From Halobacteriales archaeon QS_5_70_15 (GTDB lineage: Archaea; Halobacteriota; Halobacteria; Halobacteriales; Haloarculaceae): 14,219 nucleotides of DNA. A program made the position numbers and the translations under genes. Shown piece after piece: positions 1 to 6,371 of this stretch. The stretch spans positions 1 through 14,219 of the forward strand of contig PXRQ01000079.1 of NCBI GenBank assembly GCA_003022005.1. Reading direction: 5' to 3'. The notes under the pieces are model-generated. The model did not search any database, had not been told where the DNA came from, and worked only from the letters and a program-made list of their open reading frames with translations. Numbering within the stretch: position 1 is the first letter of the stretch; the number at the start of each line of letters is the position of its first letter.

Positions 1-386
1 GAGATGGCGTTGTCGATCCGGTTCGCCAGCAGTTCGTACTGCCCGGTTCCTGACCCTTTCTGGAGATAATCGGTTGCCCCAGCCGAGATCGCGTCACTGG
101 CGACTTCCTCACTACCTTTGCCAGTGTAGAGGATGAACGGGAGGGTCGGATACGTCTCCCGGACGGCTTCGAGGAACTCGATCCCACTCTGGCCGGGCAT
201 GCCGTAATCGGAGACCACACAGTGGTACTCGTCGTCCGCAAGCCGATCGAGTCCTTCGGCCGCGCTCGTCACCGTTTCGACCTCGAACCGCTCGTCTTCA
301 CGTTCGAGCAAGGTGGCAGCCATCTCTGCGAACTCCGGCTCATCATCGACGTGTAGAACGTCGACCACCCCATTTCCCGTCTCCAT
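1..386 (-). CDS. Response-regulator receiver domain protein (partial, C-terminus beyond window)
   Basis: The first 128 codons are present and read off the left edge, so total length and any output domain are unknown. The visible part is a complete CheY-like receiver domain. Acidic pocket residues are D14-D15 (VLHVDDEPEF), the phosphoacceptor is D60 (VVSDYGMPG), the switch threonine is T88 (FILYTGKGS), and the conserved lysine is K110 (DYLQKG). The wording of the T88 and K110 region is typical of haloarchaeal receivers, which are often followed by PAS, GAF or histidine kinase modules; that part is inference. It starts 34 bases after the kinase stop codon at 421, so kinase and receiver are probably co-transcribed, with the kinase upstream. 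A weak TATA-like stretch about 28 bases before the ATG could also give an independent leaderless transcript. The partner kinase is most likely the adjacent one. The domain call is secure; the full protein type is not. Confidence 0.9.
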   Translation of the reverse strand, partial: METGNGVVDVLHVDDEPEFAEMAATLLEREDERFEVETVTSAAEGLDRLADDEYHCVVSDYGMPGQSGIEFLEAVRETYPTLPFILYTGKGSEEVASDAISAGATDYLQKGSGTGQYELLANRIDNAI

Positions 387-420
387 CTTTATCACTGATT
401 GACGATCTTCGTATTCGAAA

Positions 421-1275
421 CTATACATCGGCGAGCTCGATGTCGGTGATCTCGAAACGGGCCCCGCCGGCTTCGCTCTCGCTGACACGGATCTGCCAGT
501 CGTGTGCATTGACGATCCGGGCGACGACACTGAGTCCGAGTCCCGACCCGTCACACCGTGTCGAGACGCCCGGCTCGAACACCGAGCCGCGGACGTATTC
601 GGCGATTCCGCTGCCGTCGTCTGCCACGTAGAAGCCGTCCGCTTCATCGAGGTCACCGACTTCCACCCGGACGTCCGCACCGTTGTGTTCGATGGCGTTC
701 CGGAACAGGTTCTCCAGCACCCGCTTGAGGCTGCTCGGGTCGGCCTGTACCGCGAGCGTACTCCTGTTGTGGAGCGTGGCCTCGCTCGCTGCCACGTTCT
801 GCCAGCACTGATCGACGAGTGCCGGCAACCGAACCCGCTCGGACTCGGTGAGTTCCGTGCCTGCAGCCGCCCCTTCCTGCAGGTCCTCGACGAGTGTCTC
901 CATCCGGTTGAGCGCGGTGGCCGCCTTCGCGAGACCATCGTTGTCGACCGCCTGGCGGGCGATATCGAGTCGGCCATGCACGACGGCCAACTGCGATTTC
1001 AGGTCGTGGCTTACTCGGGAAACGACCGCTTGGAGCTGTTCAGCATTCGGTGAATCCCCCGGTTTGGCTACCCGTGACCCGGTCCCCCTGTGCGCCTCGC
1101 CTGTCCCTTCACGATCAGCGGGAGCCGTGGTAGTGTGGTCGGACCCGGCATCGTGTGTCTGTCCGTTCGTGTTTTCGTGCCGTGCAGCCCGCCGGGATGT
1201 ACTCCGGTCGGCAGAACCAGCCGCCTCTATATCAGCACTGTCCTCCGGGTCGTCAGTATCGTGCCGCTCGCTCAT
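421..1275 (-). CDS. Soluble histidine kinase (HisKA-like + HATPase_c)
   Basis: 284-residue sensor-type kinase without transmembrane segments or a recognisable PAS/GAF domain. Residues 1-75 are acidic, Ser/Thr/His-rich and probably disordered. The dimerisation/phosphoacceptor helix carries H90 in SRVSHDLKSQL. The ATP-binding domain shows an N-box (LENLFRNAIEHNG, N189 and N193), a G1 box (VADDGSGI, D219-G223), an F-box (VFEPG, 233-236) and a G2 box (DGSGLGLSVV, 242-251). The G1 and G2 wording matches haloarchaeal cytoplasmic kinases. No input domain is visible, so the signal must come through the N-terminal region or a partner protein. The gene lies between a BAT-type regulator (59 bases upstream) and a receiver protein (34 bases downstream), all on the same strand. 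The ATG at 1275 is supported by a TATA-like element centred near 1323, which predicts a roughly 20-base leader. Confidence 0.92.
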   Translation of the reverse strand: MSERHDTDDPEDSADIEAAGSADRSTSRRAARHENTNGQTHDAGSDHTTTAPADREGTGEAHRGTGSRVAKPGDSPNAEQLQAVVSRVSHDLKSQLAVVHGRLDIARQAVDNDGLAKAATALNRMETLVEDLQEGAAAGTELTESERVRLPALVDQCWQNVAASEATLHNRSTLAVQADPSSLKRVLENLFRNAIEHNGADVRVEVGDLDEADGFYVADDGSGIAEYVRGSVFEPGVSTRCDGSGLGLSVVARIVNAHDWQIRVSESEAGGARFEITDIELADV

Positions 1276-1281
1276 GTGCTG

Positions 1282-1290
1282 AAAAAAACC
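1282..1290 (-). terminator. Oligo-T tract, candidate terminator of the HTH_10 regulator gene
   Basis: On the minus strand a run of seven T lies about 45 bases after the stop codon of the upstream regulator gene. Archaeal RNA polymerase terminates at U-rich tracts, so this is a plausible terminator. It sits between the predicted start site of the kinase transcript and the kinase ATG, so it may act only partially. No stem-loop precedes it. Confidence 0.3.
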
Positions 1291-1318
1291 GGCGGGACGG
1301 GGCTAACTTCTTTTTTTC

Positions 1319-1327
1319 AATTTAAAT
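1319..1327 (-). promoter_or_regulatory. TATA element for the histidine kinase gene
   Basis: The minus strand reads ATTTAAATT, the most AT-rich motif in the 59-base spacer. It is centred about 48 bases before the kinase ATG, which predicts transcription start near 1297 and a short leader. This suggests the kinase need not depend on read-through from the upstream regulator gene. Confidence 0.5.
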
Positions 1328-1334
1328 GCGTTTA

Positions 1335-2000
1335 TTAGGTCTGTCGCTCCGGCGGACGTGTTCCGGGCAGCGTCGTCCCGACGATCGTCCCGATTCCGCG
1401 CCGGAGCCGGGAGGCAACTGCCTGTGGGGTGATACCGAGTTCGTCGCCGAGGTCGGCCATCGTCACCTCGCGTGGCGTGTTGAAATACCCCTGCTTGTAC
1501 GCCAGTGACAGGGCCTCCTGCTGGCTGTCGGTGAGCGACGGCCCCGACCCCGAGGTGAGGGGCGCGAGCGCGTGCAGGCTGGTGAGCGTGATCGGGATGT
1601 CCAGTTCTCGACAGCGCTCTTGGAACGCGGCGATGTCCTCGTGGTCGTCGCCCCGGACCTCGAACGTCCACTGGTCGTCCGTCCCGGTAGCGTCGATGAG
1701 TGGGACCTCCGTCTCCGTCAACGTGGTCAGGATGCTGTCGTACCCTATGGCCCACTCGACGCGCAGCAGGTACTCCTCCTCGACGGAATCGACCAACTGG
1801 ACGGATTCGACGCCGGGGTGGTCGGGAAACGCGCGTTCGACGTGGTCGATTTGGGCCCCGTACACCCAGAAGTACGGAATCACGACGTCCTGGGCAGGGA
1901 CGATTCGCTCCAGTTCTACAGTAACGTCCGGGAGCTGCTCGAAGATGGTTCCCAACGGGAACTGCTCAGCTGGAACAGCAAACGTCGCTTCGGTAGCCAT
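1335..2000 (-). CDS. Bacterio-opsin-activator-type transcriptional regulator (BAT + HTH_10)
   Basis: 221-residue haloarchaeal regulator of the bacterio-opsin activator type. Residues 1-150 match the BAT-associated sensory domain; the opening MATEATFAVPAEQFPLG and the block VELERIVPAQDVVIPYFWV are characteristic. Residues about 156-209 form the C-terminal HTH_10 domain: the conserved LTDSQQEALSLAYKQGYF helix, then the helix-turn-helix around ADLGDELGITPQAVASRLRR. It probably binds DNA and controls nearby or unlinked genes, but the signal it senses is unknown. The frame is open for 19 codons further upstream. The start at 2000 was chosen because family members begin MATEA and because a TATA-like GGTAAAGG complement lies 27 bases before it, fitting a leaderless message. 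It is followed by the kinase and receiver genes on the same strand. The family call is secure; assigning it to opsin control would be unsupported. Confidence 0.92.
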   Translation of the reverse strand: MATEATFAVPAEQFPLGTIFEQLPDVTVELERIVPAQDVVIPYFWVYGAQIDHVERAFPDHPGVESVQLVDSVEEEYLLRVEWAIGYDSILTTLTETEVPLIDATGTDDQWTFEVRGDDHEDIAAFQERCRELDIPITLTSLHALAPLTSGSGPSLTDSQQEALSLAYKQGYFNTPREVTMADLGDELGITPQAVASRLRRGIGTIVGTTLPGTRPPERQT

Positions 2001-2023
2001 CGTCCGTCCTCTCGCACGCCAGC

Positions 2024-2031
2024 GGTAAAGG
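2024..2031 (-). promoter_or_regulatory. TATA-like element for the HTH_10 regulator gene
   Basis: The minus strand reads CCTTTACC, centred about 27 bases before the ATG at 2000. This spacing places the transcription start at or next to the ATG and supports the shorter start over the one at 2057. Confidence 0.45.
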
Positions 2032-2038
2032 AGCAGCG

Positions 2039-2197
2039 TCACTCCGGACGGGCGCACTGACAGCCGGTACTGCGACCTGCTCCGTCGAGCGGGTTGTGAT
2101 AGAGCCCGTACCCGGTATCCGTGTTCTCGAACCGCCCCAGTACGAGGTTCCGCTACGTATCCTGCACGCCGATCTCAACAGGTGCGTAATCCGTCAG
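2039..2197 (-). pseudogene. Possible decayed coding relic, family not recognised
   Basis: In one minus-strand frame this stretch reads like real haloarchaeal protein: LTDYAPVEIGVQDT, then an in-frame TAG at 2155-2153, then NLVLGRFENTDTGYGLYHNP and a short tail to a TGA. There is no start codon with a convincing promoter, and another stop lies just upstream. Codons on both sides of the TAG have G/C-rich third positions and give a sensible amino acid pattern, which suggests a truncated remnant rather than chance. The parent family is not known to me. It sits between the 81-bp palindrome and the HTH_10 regulator, at the edge of the lower-GC signalling cluster. Confidence 0.3.
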
Positions 2198-2235
2198 TTT
2201 CGAACGTATGAACGCTCCCGCTCATCGCTTGACTC

Positions 2236-2316
2236 ATACGGATCGTTGTAGTCCTTTGCCGGCGAACGCCGACCCCGTTCGGGTGCTCGCCGGTAGATCG
2301 TTACGACAATCCGTAT
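2236..2316. repeat. 81-bp imperfect palindromic element abutting alaS
   Basis: The left arm ATACGGATCGTTGTA (2236-2250) pairs with the right arm TACGACAATCCGTAT (2302-2316) at 13 of 15 positions. Inside this, CCGGCGA (2259-2265) pairs perfectly with TCGCCGG (2287-2293). The outer right arm ends exactly at the alaS stop codon. A further inverted copy of the end motif, CGTATGA (2205-2211), faces TCATACG (2234-2240). It could be a 3' RNA structure or terminator for alaS, or a small non-autonomous repeat of MITE type. No transposase is nearby. The palindrome is directly visible; its nature is inference. Confidence 0.6.
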
Positions 2317-5096
2317 CAGGCGTTCAGGACCCGTTTGAGGACGTCCGGGGCGTCCGCGAGCGCGTCGTCGAGCGCGCCCGCGTCGGGGCCGCCGCCCTGC
2401 GCGAAGTCGGGCGGGCCGCCGCCGCCACCGCCGACCCTTCGGGCGAGTTCGGAGACCACCTCGCCGGCGTTGATGCCGACGCCGTCGGGGACCGCGACGA
2501 CGAACGTCGCACCGTCGATCCCGGAGCCGACGACCGCCACCTTCCCGTCCTCGACGAGGGCGTTGGCCGTCGCCCGGAGCTCGTTCATGTCGGCGTCGAG
2601 CCGCTGGACGACCGCGGTCGTCCCCCCGACGTCGACCGCCTTGCCCTCGTCGCCGCCCGAGGCGCGGGCCTCGGCGAGCTGCTCCTTGAGCTCCTCGATG
2701 CGCTTGCCCCGCTCCTTCCACTCCTCGAAGAACCGCGCCGCGGTGTCGGGCACCGCCTCGGGGTCGACGTCCAGCACGTCGGCGGCGGCGTCGAGGGCCT
2801 CCTCGACGCGCTGGACGGCCTCGATGGCGGCCTCGCCGGCCGCGAAGGAGAGCCGCTCGACGCCGTCCTGGACCCGCTCGGTCCCGAGGATCCTGATCGC
2901 GCCGATCTCGCCGGTGCGGGCGACGTGGGTGCCCGCACAGGCCTGGACGTCCTCGCCGACCGTGATGACGCGGACCTCGGTGCCCGGAGGGATCCCCCCC
3001 TGGAAGAGGTCGAAGCCGTAGCGCTCTTGGGCGTCGTTGCGGTCGAGCCACTCCTGCTTGACCGGGAGGTCGTCCCTGACCATCCGGTTGGCGACCCGCT
3101 CGATGGCCTCGACGTCCTCGCGGGAGATCCGGTCGTAGTGGGTGACGTCGAGCCGCGACCCGTCCGTGCCCTTCTGGGCACCGGCCTGCCGGACGTGGTC
3201 GCCGAGCACCTGCCGGGCCGCGTGGCCGACGATGTGGGTCGCCGTGTGGTTGCGCATCAGCCGGCGCCGGCGGGTCCCGTCGACCTGTCCGCGGACGAAC
3301 TCCCCCTTCCCGGGGTCGCCGTCGGTCCGGTGGAGCACCACGCCGTCCACCGCCTGGACGTCCTCGACCTCCACGGTGACGTCGTCGGTCGAGAGGGTGC
3401 CGACGTCCGCGGGCTGGCCACCGCCCTCCGGGTAGAACATCGTCTGGTCGAGCGCGACGTCGTAACCCTCCTCGCGCTCGATCACGTCGAGGACGACCGC
3501 CTCGAACTCCGTCCGGTCCTGGTCATCGTAGAACAGCTTCTCCGTGTCCGGGAGCTCGGCGATCCGGTCCCGGATGGACGCGAAGGGGTCGGCCTCCTCG
3601 GGGGTGTCGGTCCCGCTGTGGCGTTCGGCGACCCGGGCGTAGAAATCGTCCGGGATCCCGACGGTCGCCCCCCGTTCCTCGGCGATCTCCTCGACGGTGT
3701 CCGGCTGGATGCCGTGGCTGTCGTAGAGCTCGATCACCTCCTCCAGCGGGATCGGCTCCTCGCGGTCGGCGTACGCCTCGGCGAGCTGTCGGACCCGGCG
3801 GCCGCCCCGCTCCAGGGTCTCGCGGTACTTCTCGACCTCCGTCCGGACGATGTCACGGACCGTGTCGCGGTTCTCGTAGCCGAGCCGCTCGGCCTGCATG
3901 TCCACCAGTTCGTCCAGCGGCGCGTCCACCCCGACGCCGTCGGCCAGCCGCTTGGTGCGCCGGAGGACCATCCGCGCGAGGTAGCCCGTCCCGACGTTCG
4001 AGGGGACGATGCCGTCCCCGAGCATGTAGGCGAGCGTGCGACAGTGATCGGCGATGGCGTAGATGTCCTCCAGCGGCTCCATCAGCGCCTCGAGTTCGCC
4101 CGCGTCGACGCCGAGTTCGGCCGCGATGTCCCCGCGAGCGGTCTCTATGTCCTCGGCCTCGTCGATGTCCATGTGGCCCGCGAGCTTCGCCGCCCGGTGG
4201 ACGAGGTCCGCCTCGGCCTCGGTGTGTTCGAGCCCGGCGTTCTCCTTCAGGAAGGCGATCATCTCCGGGTAGACCGCCTCGTAAACAGTGGGCGTGCCCT
4301 GGGACATCCACGTCCACCGCTCCAGCCCGTAGCCGGTGTCGACGATGTACGTGTCCATCTTCGAGTACCGGTTGCCGTCCTTCAGGAGGAACTCCCCGTC
4401 GGGGTCCTGCTCCATCGACATGAAGACGAGCGTGGCCAGCTCGAGCCCCTTGTAGATGACCTCGATGGCCGGGCCGGCGTTGCCGCCGCCGACCCACGGG
4501 TCCTCGATGTAGGTGACCTCCGTGGTGTCGACGCCCATCCCGTCGAAGAACCCCTCGCAGAGCTCGACCGTCCCGTCCTTCCAGTAGACCTCCCCCTCGT
4601 AGGCGTACTCCTCGGTCGCGTCCTCGCGCGTGTTGAACGCGTGGTGGGCCATCATCTCGAACGCCATCGTGTGCCGGCCCGTCTTGCCCACGTTGTCGAT
4701 GTCCTGCATCCGGATGCAGGGCTGGCTGATACAGAGCGGGTTCGCCGGCGGCGGCGTCCTCCCAGAGGTGACGAGCGGCTGGAAGTCGTAGATCGACGCC
4801 TGGGTCAGCAGGACGTCGTCGCGCCAGCGGTTCGCCGCCACCGGATACGGGTCGATGCGCTCGTGGCCGTGCTCCCCGAAGTACGAGAGGAACGCCTCGC
4901 GCATCTCCTCCAGACTGTACTCCTCGTCGAACCCGGGGTCGTCGATGAAGCCGTACTCCTCGCAGGGCGGCTCGCCGCACAGCTCGCGGTCCTCGTCCCG
5001 CGTCCAGAAGTGGTCGCCACATTCCGGACACTCCTTCCTGTGGAACCCCTCCTCCCGGAAGTACTCGAGTTGGTACTCCTCCGTGAGGTCGCTCAT
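2316..5096 (-). CDS. alaS: Alanyl-tRNA synthetase, archaeal type
   Basis: 926 residues, full length for an archaeal AlaRS. It charges tRNA-Ala with alanine in the cytoplasm and removes mischarged serine and glycine. In order: an N-terminal extension with a putative zinc site (C23-x2-C26 and C40-x4-C45) seen in archaeal enzymes; the class II catalytic core (around [18 protein letters not shown] at 125-142 and [15 protein letters not shown] at 253-267); the editing domain with H617 and H621 in RNHTATH and the second metal pair in CAGTH (C720, H724); a coiled segment about 790-812; and a C-Ala domain with a glycine-rich run at 889-903. The frame is open to 5192, but the start at 5096 fits the family (MSDLTEEY) and a TATA-like element 28 bases before it. 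It is transcribed away from the rhodopsin-like gene. The last bases overlap the end of the 81-bp palindrome. Confidence 0.98.
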   Translation of the reverse strand: MSDLTEEYQLEYFREEGFHRKECPECGDHFWTRDEDRELCGEPPCEEYGFIDDPGFDEEYSLEEMREAFLSYFGEHGHERIDPYPVAANRWRDDVLLTQASIYDFQPLVTSGRTPPPANPLCISQPCIRMQDIDNVGKTGRHTMAFEMMAHHAFNTREDATEEYAYEGEVYWKDGTVELCEGFFDGMGVDTTEVTYIEDPWVGGGNAGPAIEVIYKGLELATLVFMSMEQDPDGEFLLKDGNRYSKMDTYIVDTGYGLERWTWMSQGTPTVYEAVYPEMIAFLKENAGLEHTEAEADLVHRAAKLAGHMDIDEAEDIETARGDIAAELGVDAGELEALMEPLEDIYAIADHCRTLAYMLGDGIVPSNVGTGYLARMVLRRTKRLADGVGVDAPLDELVDMQAERLGYENRDTVRDIVRTEVEKYRETLERGGRRVRQLAEAYADREEPIPLEEVIELYDSHGIQPDTVEEIAEERGATVGIPDDFYARVAERHSGTDTPEEADPFASIRDRIAELPDTEKLFYDDQDRTEFEAVVLDVIEREEGYDVALDQTMFYPEGGGQPADVGTLSTDDVTVEVEDVQAVDGVVLHRTDGDPGKGEFVRGQVDGTRRRRLMRNHTATHIVGHAARQVLGDHVRQAGAQKGTDGSRLDVTHYDRISREDVEAIERVANRMVRDDLPVKQEWLDRNDAQERYGFDLFQGGIPPGTEVRVITVGEDVQACAGTHVARTGEIGAIRILGTERVQDGVERLSFAAGEAAIEAVQRVEEALDAAADVLDVDPEAVPDTAARFFEEWKERGKRIEELKEQLAEARASGGDEGKAVDVGGTTAVVQRLDADMNELRATANALVEDGKVAVVGSGIDGATFVVAVPDGVGINAGEVVSELARRVGGGGGGPPDFAQGGGPDAGALDDALADAPDVLKRVLNA

Positions 5097-5120
5097 TACA
5101 CTCCGTTCGTCCGACCGGTT

Positions 5121-5128
5121 CCAAAAGG
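5121..5128 (-). promoter_or_regulatory. TATA-like element for alaS
   Basis: The minus strand reads CCTTTTGG, centred about 28 bases before the ATG at 5096. This fits a leaderless transcript and supports the chosen start. It is one half of a divergent 245-base promoter region shared with the rhodopsin-like gene. Confidence 0.45.
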
Positions 5129-5311
5129 GTTCCGAACGTGCCGTCCGAGCCCCCGGAGGCGGGTCGGCGGCGTCCGTCCCCGGCTCGGGCACCCGGCGCG
5201 GCCGGACCGGTGCGGGGCGGTGTCACCCCGAGTGGAGCCCGCCCGTCCGGAGCGTGTCACCGGTTCCGGACGCTACTATCCCGGCCCCCGTCCGGCCCCG
5301 GGGACCGGACA

Positions 5312-5318
5312 GTTATAC
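5312..5318 (+). promoter_or_regulatory. TATA element for the rhodopsin-like gene
   Basis: GTTATAC stands out in very GC-rich surroundings. It is centred 27 bases before the GTG at 5342, so transcription should begin at the start codon. This decides the start among several possible in-frame positions in an ORF that is open back to 5138. Confidence 0.6.
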
Positions 5319-5341
5319 CTCGACGCCACCCACCGGCGGAC

Positions 5342-6040
5342 GTGAGTCTCGCGCTGTGGGTCGGGGTCGCCGGGTTCGCACTCGGGACCGCCGCCGTCGG
5401 CTACCGTGCCCGGTCGGTCGACGGGAGCGATCGGGCACGCGCCCTGGCGGTCGTCGCCGTGTTCGTCCCGCTCTCGATCGGGACGTGGTACGTCGCGATG
5501 GCGCTCGGGGCGGCCGTGAGCCGTTCCCCCGCGGGCGTCGTCCACTGGGGCCGGTTCGCCGACGGCGTGATCACCCTCCCGCTGGTCTGCGGATCGCTCG
5601 CGGCCCTCGCCGGCGCCGGCCGCGTCACGGTCGGGACGACGGCGGCCGTCGCCGGCTACACGATGGCGACGACGCTCGCCGCCACGCTCGCGACCGGGAC
5701 CGGGAAGGTCGTCTGGCTGGGGGTGAGCGTCGGCGGGTTCCTCGCGCTCCTGTGGCTCCTGCTCGGCCCGGTCGGCCGGATCGCCAGCGGGACGGCCGCC
5801 GCCGGGCGGTTCGTCCGGACCCGGAACTTCGTCGTCGCCGCGATGTGTGCCTACCCGGTCGTCTGGGCGCTCGGCCCCGAGGGGTTCGCCCTCGCACCCG
5901 GACCGGCGGTCCCGGCGGGCGTCGCCCTCGACCTCGCGTTCAAGACCGGGGTCGGACTCCTGCTGGCGAGCGCCGCACGGGGCCTTGCCCGCGACTCCGA
6001 TACCGGGACCCACGCGACCGGTCGGTCGTGTTCCGGGTAG
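5342..6040 (+). CDS. Divergent microbial (type 1) rhodopsin homologue
   Basis: 232 residues with seven hydrophobic segments (about 2-21, 33-58, 67-91, 96-117, 122-143, 162-184, 188-212), the size of haloarchaeal rhodopsins. Helix C reads HWGRFADGVITLPL and aligns without gaps to bacteriorhodopsin: R71=R82, D74=D85, T78=T89, P80=P91. Helix F reads RNFVVAAMCAYPVVWALGPEG, giving Y171=Y185, P172=P186, W175=W189 and E180=E194. Helix G reads LDLAFKTGVGLLL with D197=D212 and the Schiff-base lysine K201=K216. Differences are marked: W86 is G75, W182 is M168, W138 is probably L126, and the proton donor D96 is S85. Retinal attachment therefore looks possible, but the pocket must be unusual; pumping would lack the normal donor. 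No transducer or retinal-synthesis gene is adjacent. Start: GTG with TATA 27 bases upstream. Homology is confident; function (sensor, slow pump or retinal-free) is open. Confidence 0.88.
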   Translation: MSLALWVGVAGFALGTAAVGYRARSVDGSDRARALAVVAVFVPLSIGTWYVAMALGAAVSRSPAGVVHWGRFADGVITLPLVCGSLAALAGAGRVTVGTTAAVAGYTMATTLAATLATGTGKVVWLGVSVGGFLALLWLLLGPVGRIASGTAAAGRFVRTRNFVVAAMCAYPVVWALGPEGFALAPGPAVPAGVALDLAFKTGVGLLLASAARGLARDSDTGTHATGRSCSG

Positions 6041-6136
6041 CGGCACGAAGCACCCCTCCGGCCCGTCGACCGTCCGACTGCCATCACCACCGCCGGCCCG
6101 ATGGCTCTCGGGATCGAGCTTGGTAGCCCCCGGGAT

Positions 6137-6180
6137 GGTGACGGCGCTCCGGGTCGGGTCCCGGGGTCGTCGCCGTCACC
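6137..6180. repeat. Stem-loop in convergent intergenic region
   Basis: GGTGACGGCG (6137-6146) and CGCCGTCACC (6171-6180) are a perfect 10-bp inverted repeat. Within the loop, CCGGG (6149-6153) can pair with CCCGG (6160-6164). The result is a stable GC-rich hairpin about 97 bases after the rhodopsin-like stop codon. It could mark the 3' ends of both converging transcripts, but it lacks a following U tract, so a terminator role is unproven. Confidence 0.5.
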
Positions 6181-6247
6181 GCCGGGGGCGCTCGGCGGCC
6201 CGCAGCGGTTCCCCGCCACGAGCACGCGGGAGTGTTCGGACCCCTCG

Positions 6248-6325
6248 TACTGTCGGACGTAAGCCCATGAACGAAATCGCCCTACCGTGGTGGCGGTGAT
6301 GTGCAGGTAGCTATGTCCGACAGTA
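6248..6325. repeat. 78-bp element with terminal inverted repeats
   Basis: TACTGTCGGAC (6248-6258) and GTCCGACAGTA (6315-6325) are perfect 11-bp inverted repeats. The match continues imperfectly inward (GTAAGC against AGCTAT). The inside has a weaker pair, CTACC (6281-6285) with GGTAG (6306-6310). Its size and build resemble the 81-bp palindrome beside alaS, although the arm sequences differ. A small non-autonomous repeat or a structured 3' region of rfcS are both possible. Confidence 0.5.
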
Positions 6326-6371
6326 TCAGAACGAGCCGACGAACCCCGGGCGAGGCGATGGACCTCTACCG

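Larger units (their letters stand above)
6041..6371. other. Convergent intergenic region with two structured elements, no gene
   Basis: 331 bases lie between the 3' ends of the rhodopsin-like gene and rfcS. I see no credible coding frame. It contains a strong stem-loop (6137-6180) and an element with terminal inverted repeats (6248-6325), listed separately. No long T tract for either strand was found. Confidence 0.6.

Noticed and set aside
2194..3051. Minus-strand open frame ending in the 81-bp palindrome
   Set aside because: It is off-frame within alaS with an Arg/Gly-rich translation; only the tail through the palindrome looks unusual, and that is covered by the repeat.
2208..5345. Plus-strand open frame of 1045 codons antisense to alaS
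   Set aside because: It mirrors alaS codon structure (Asp/Val/Arg/Leu-rich translation), has no promoter, and alaS is certain. High-GC genes commonly give such shadows.
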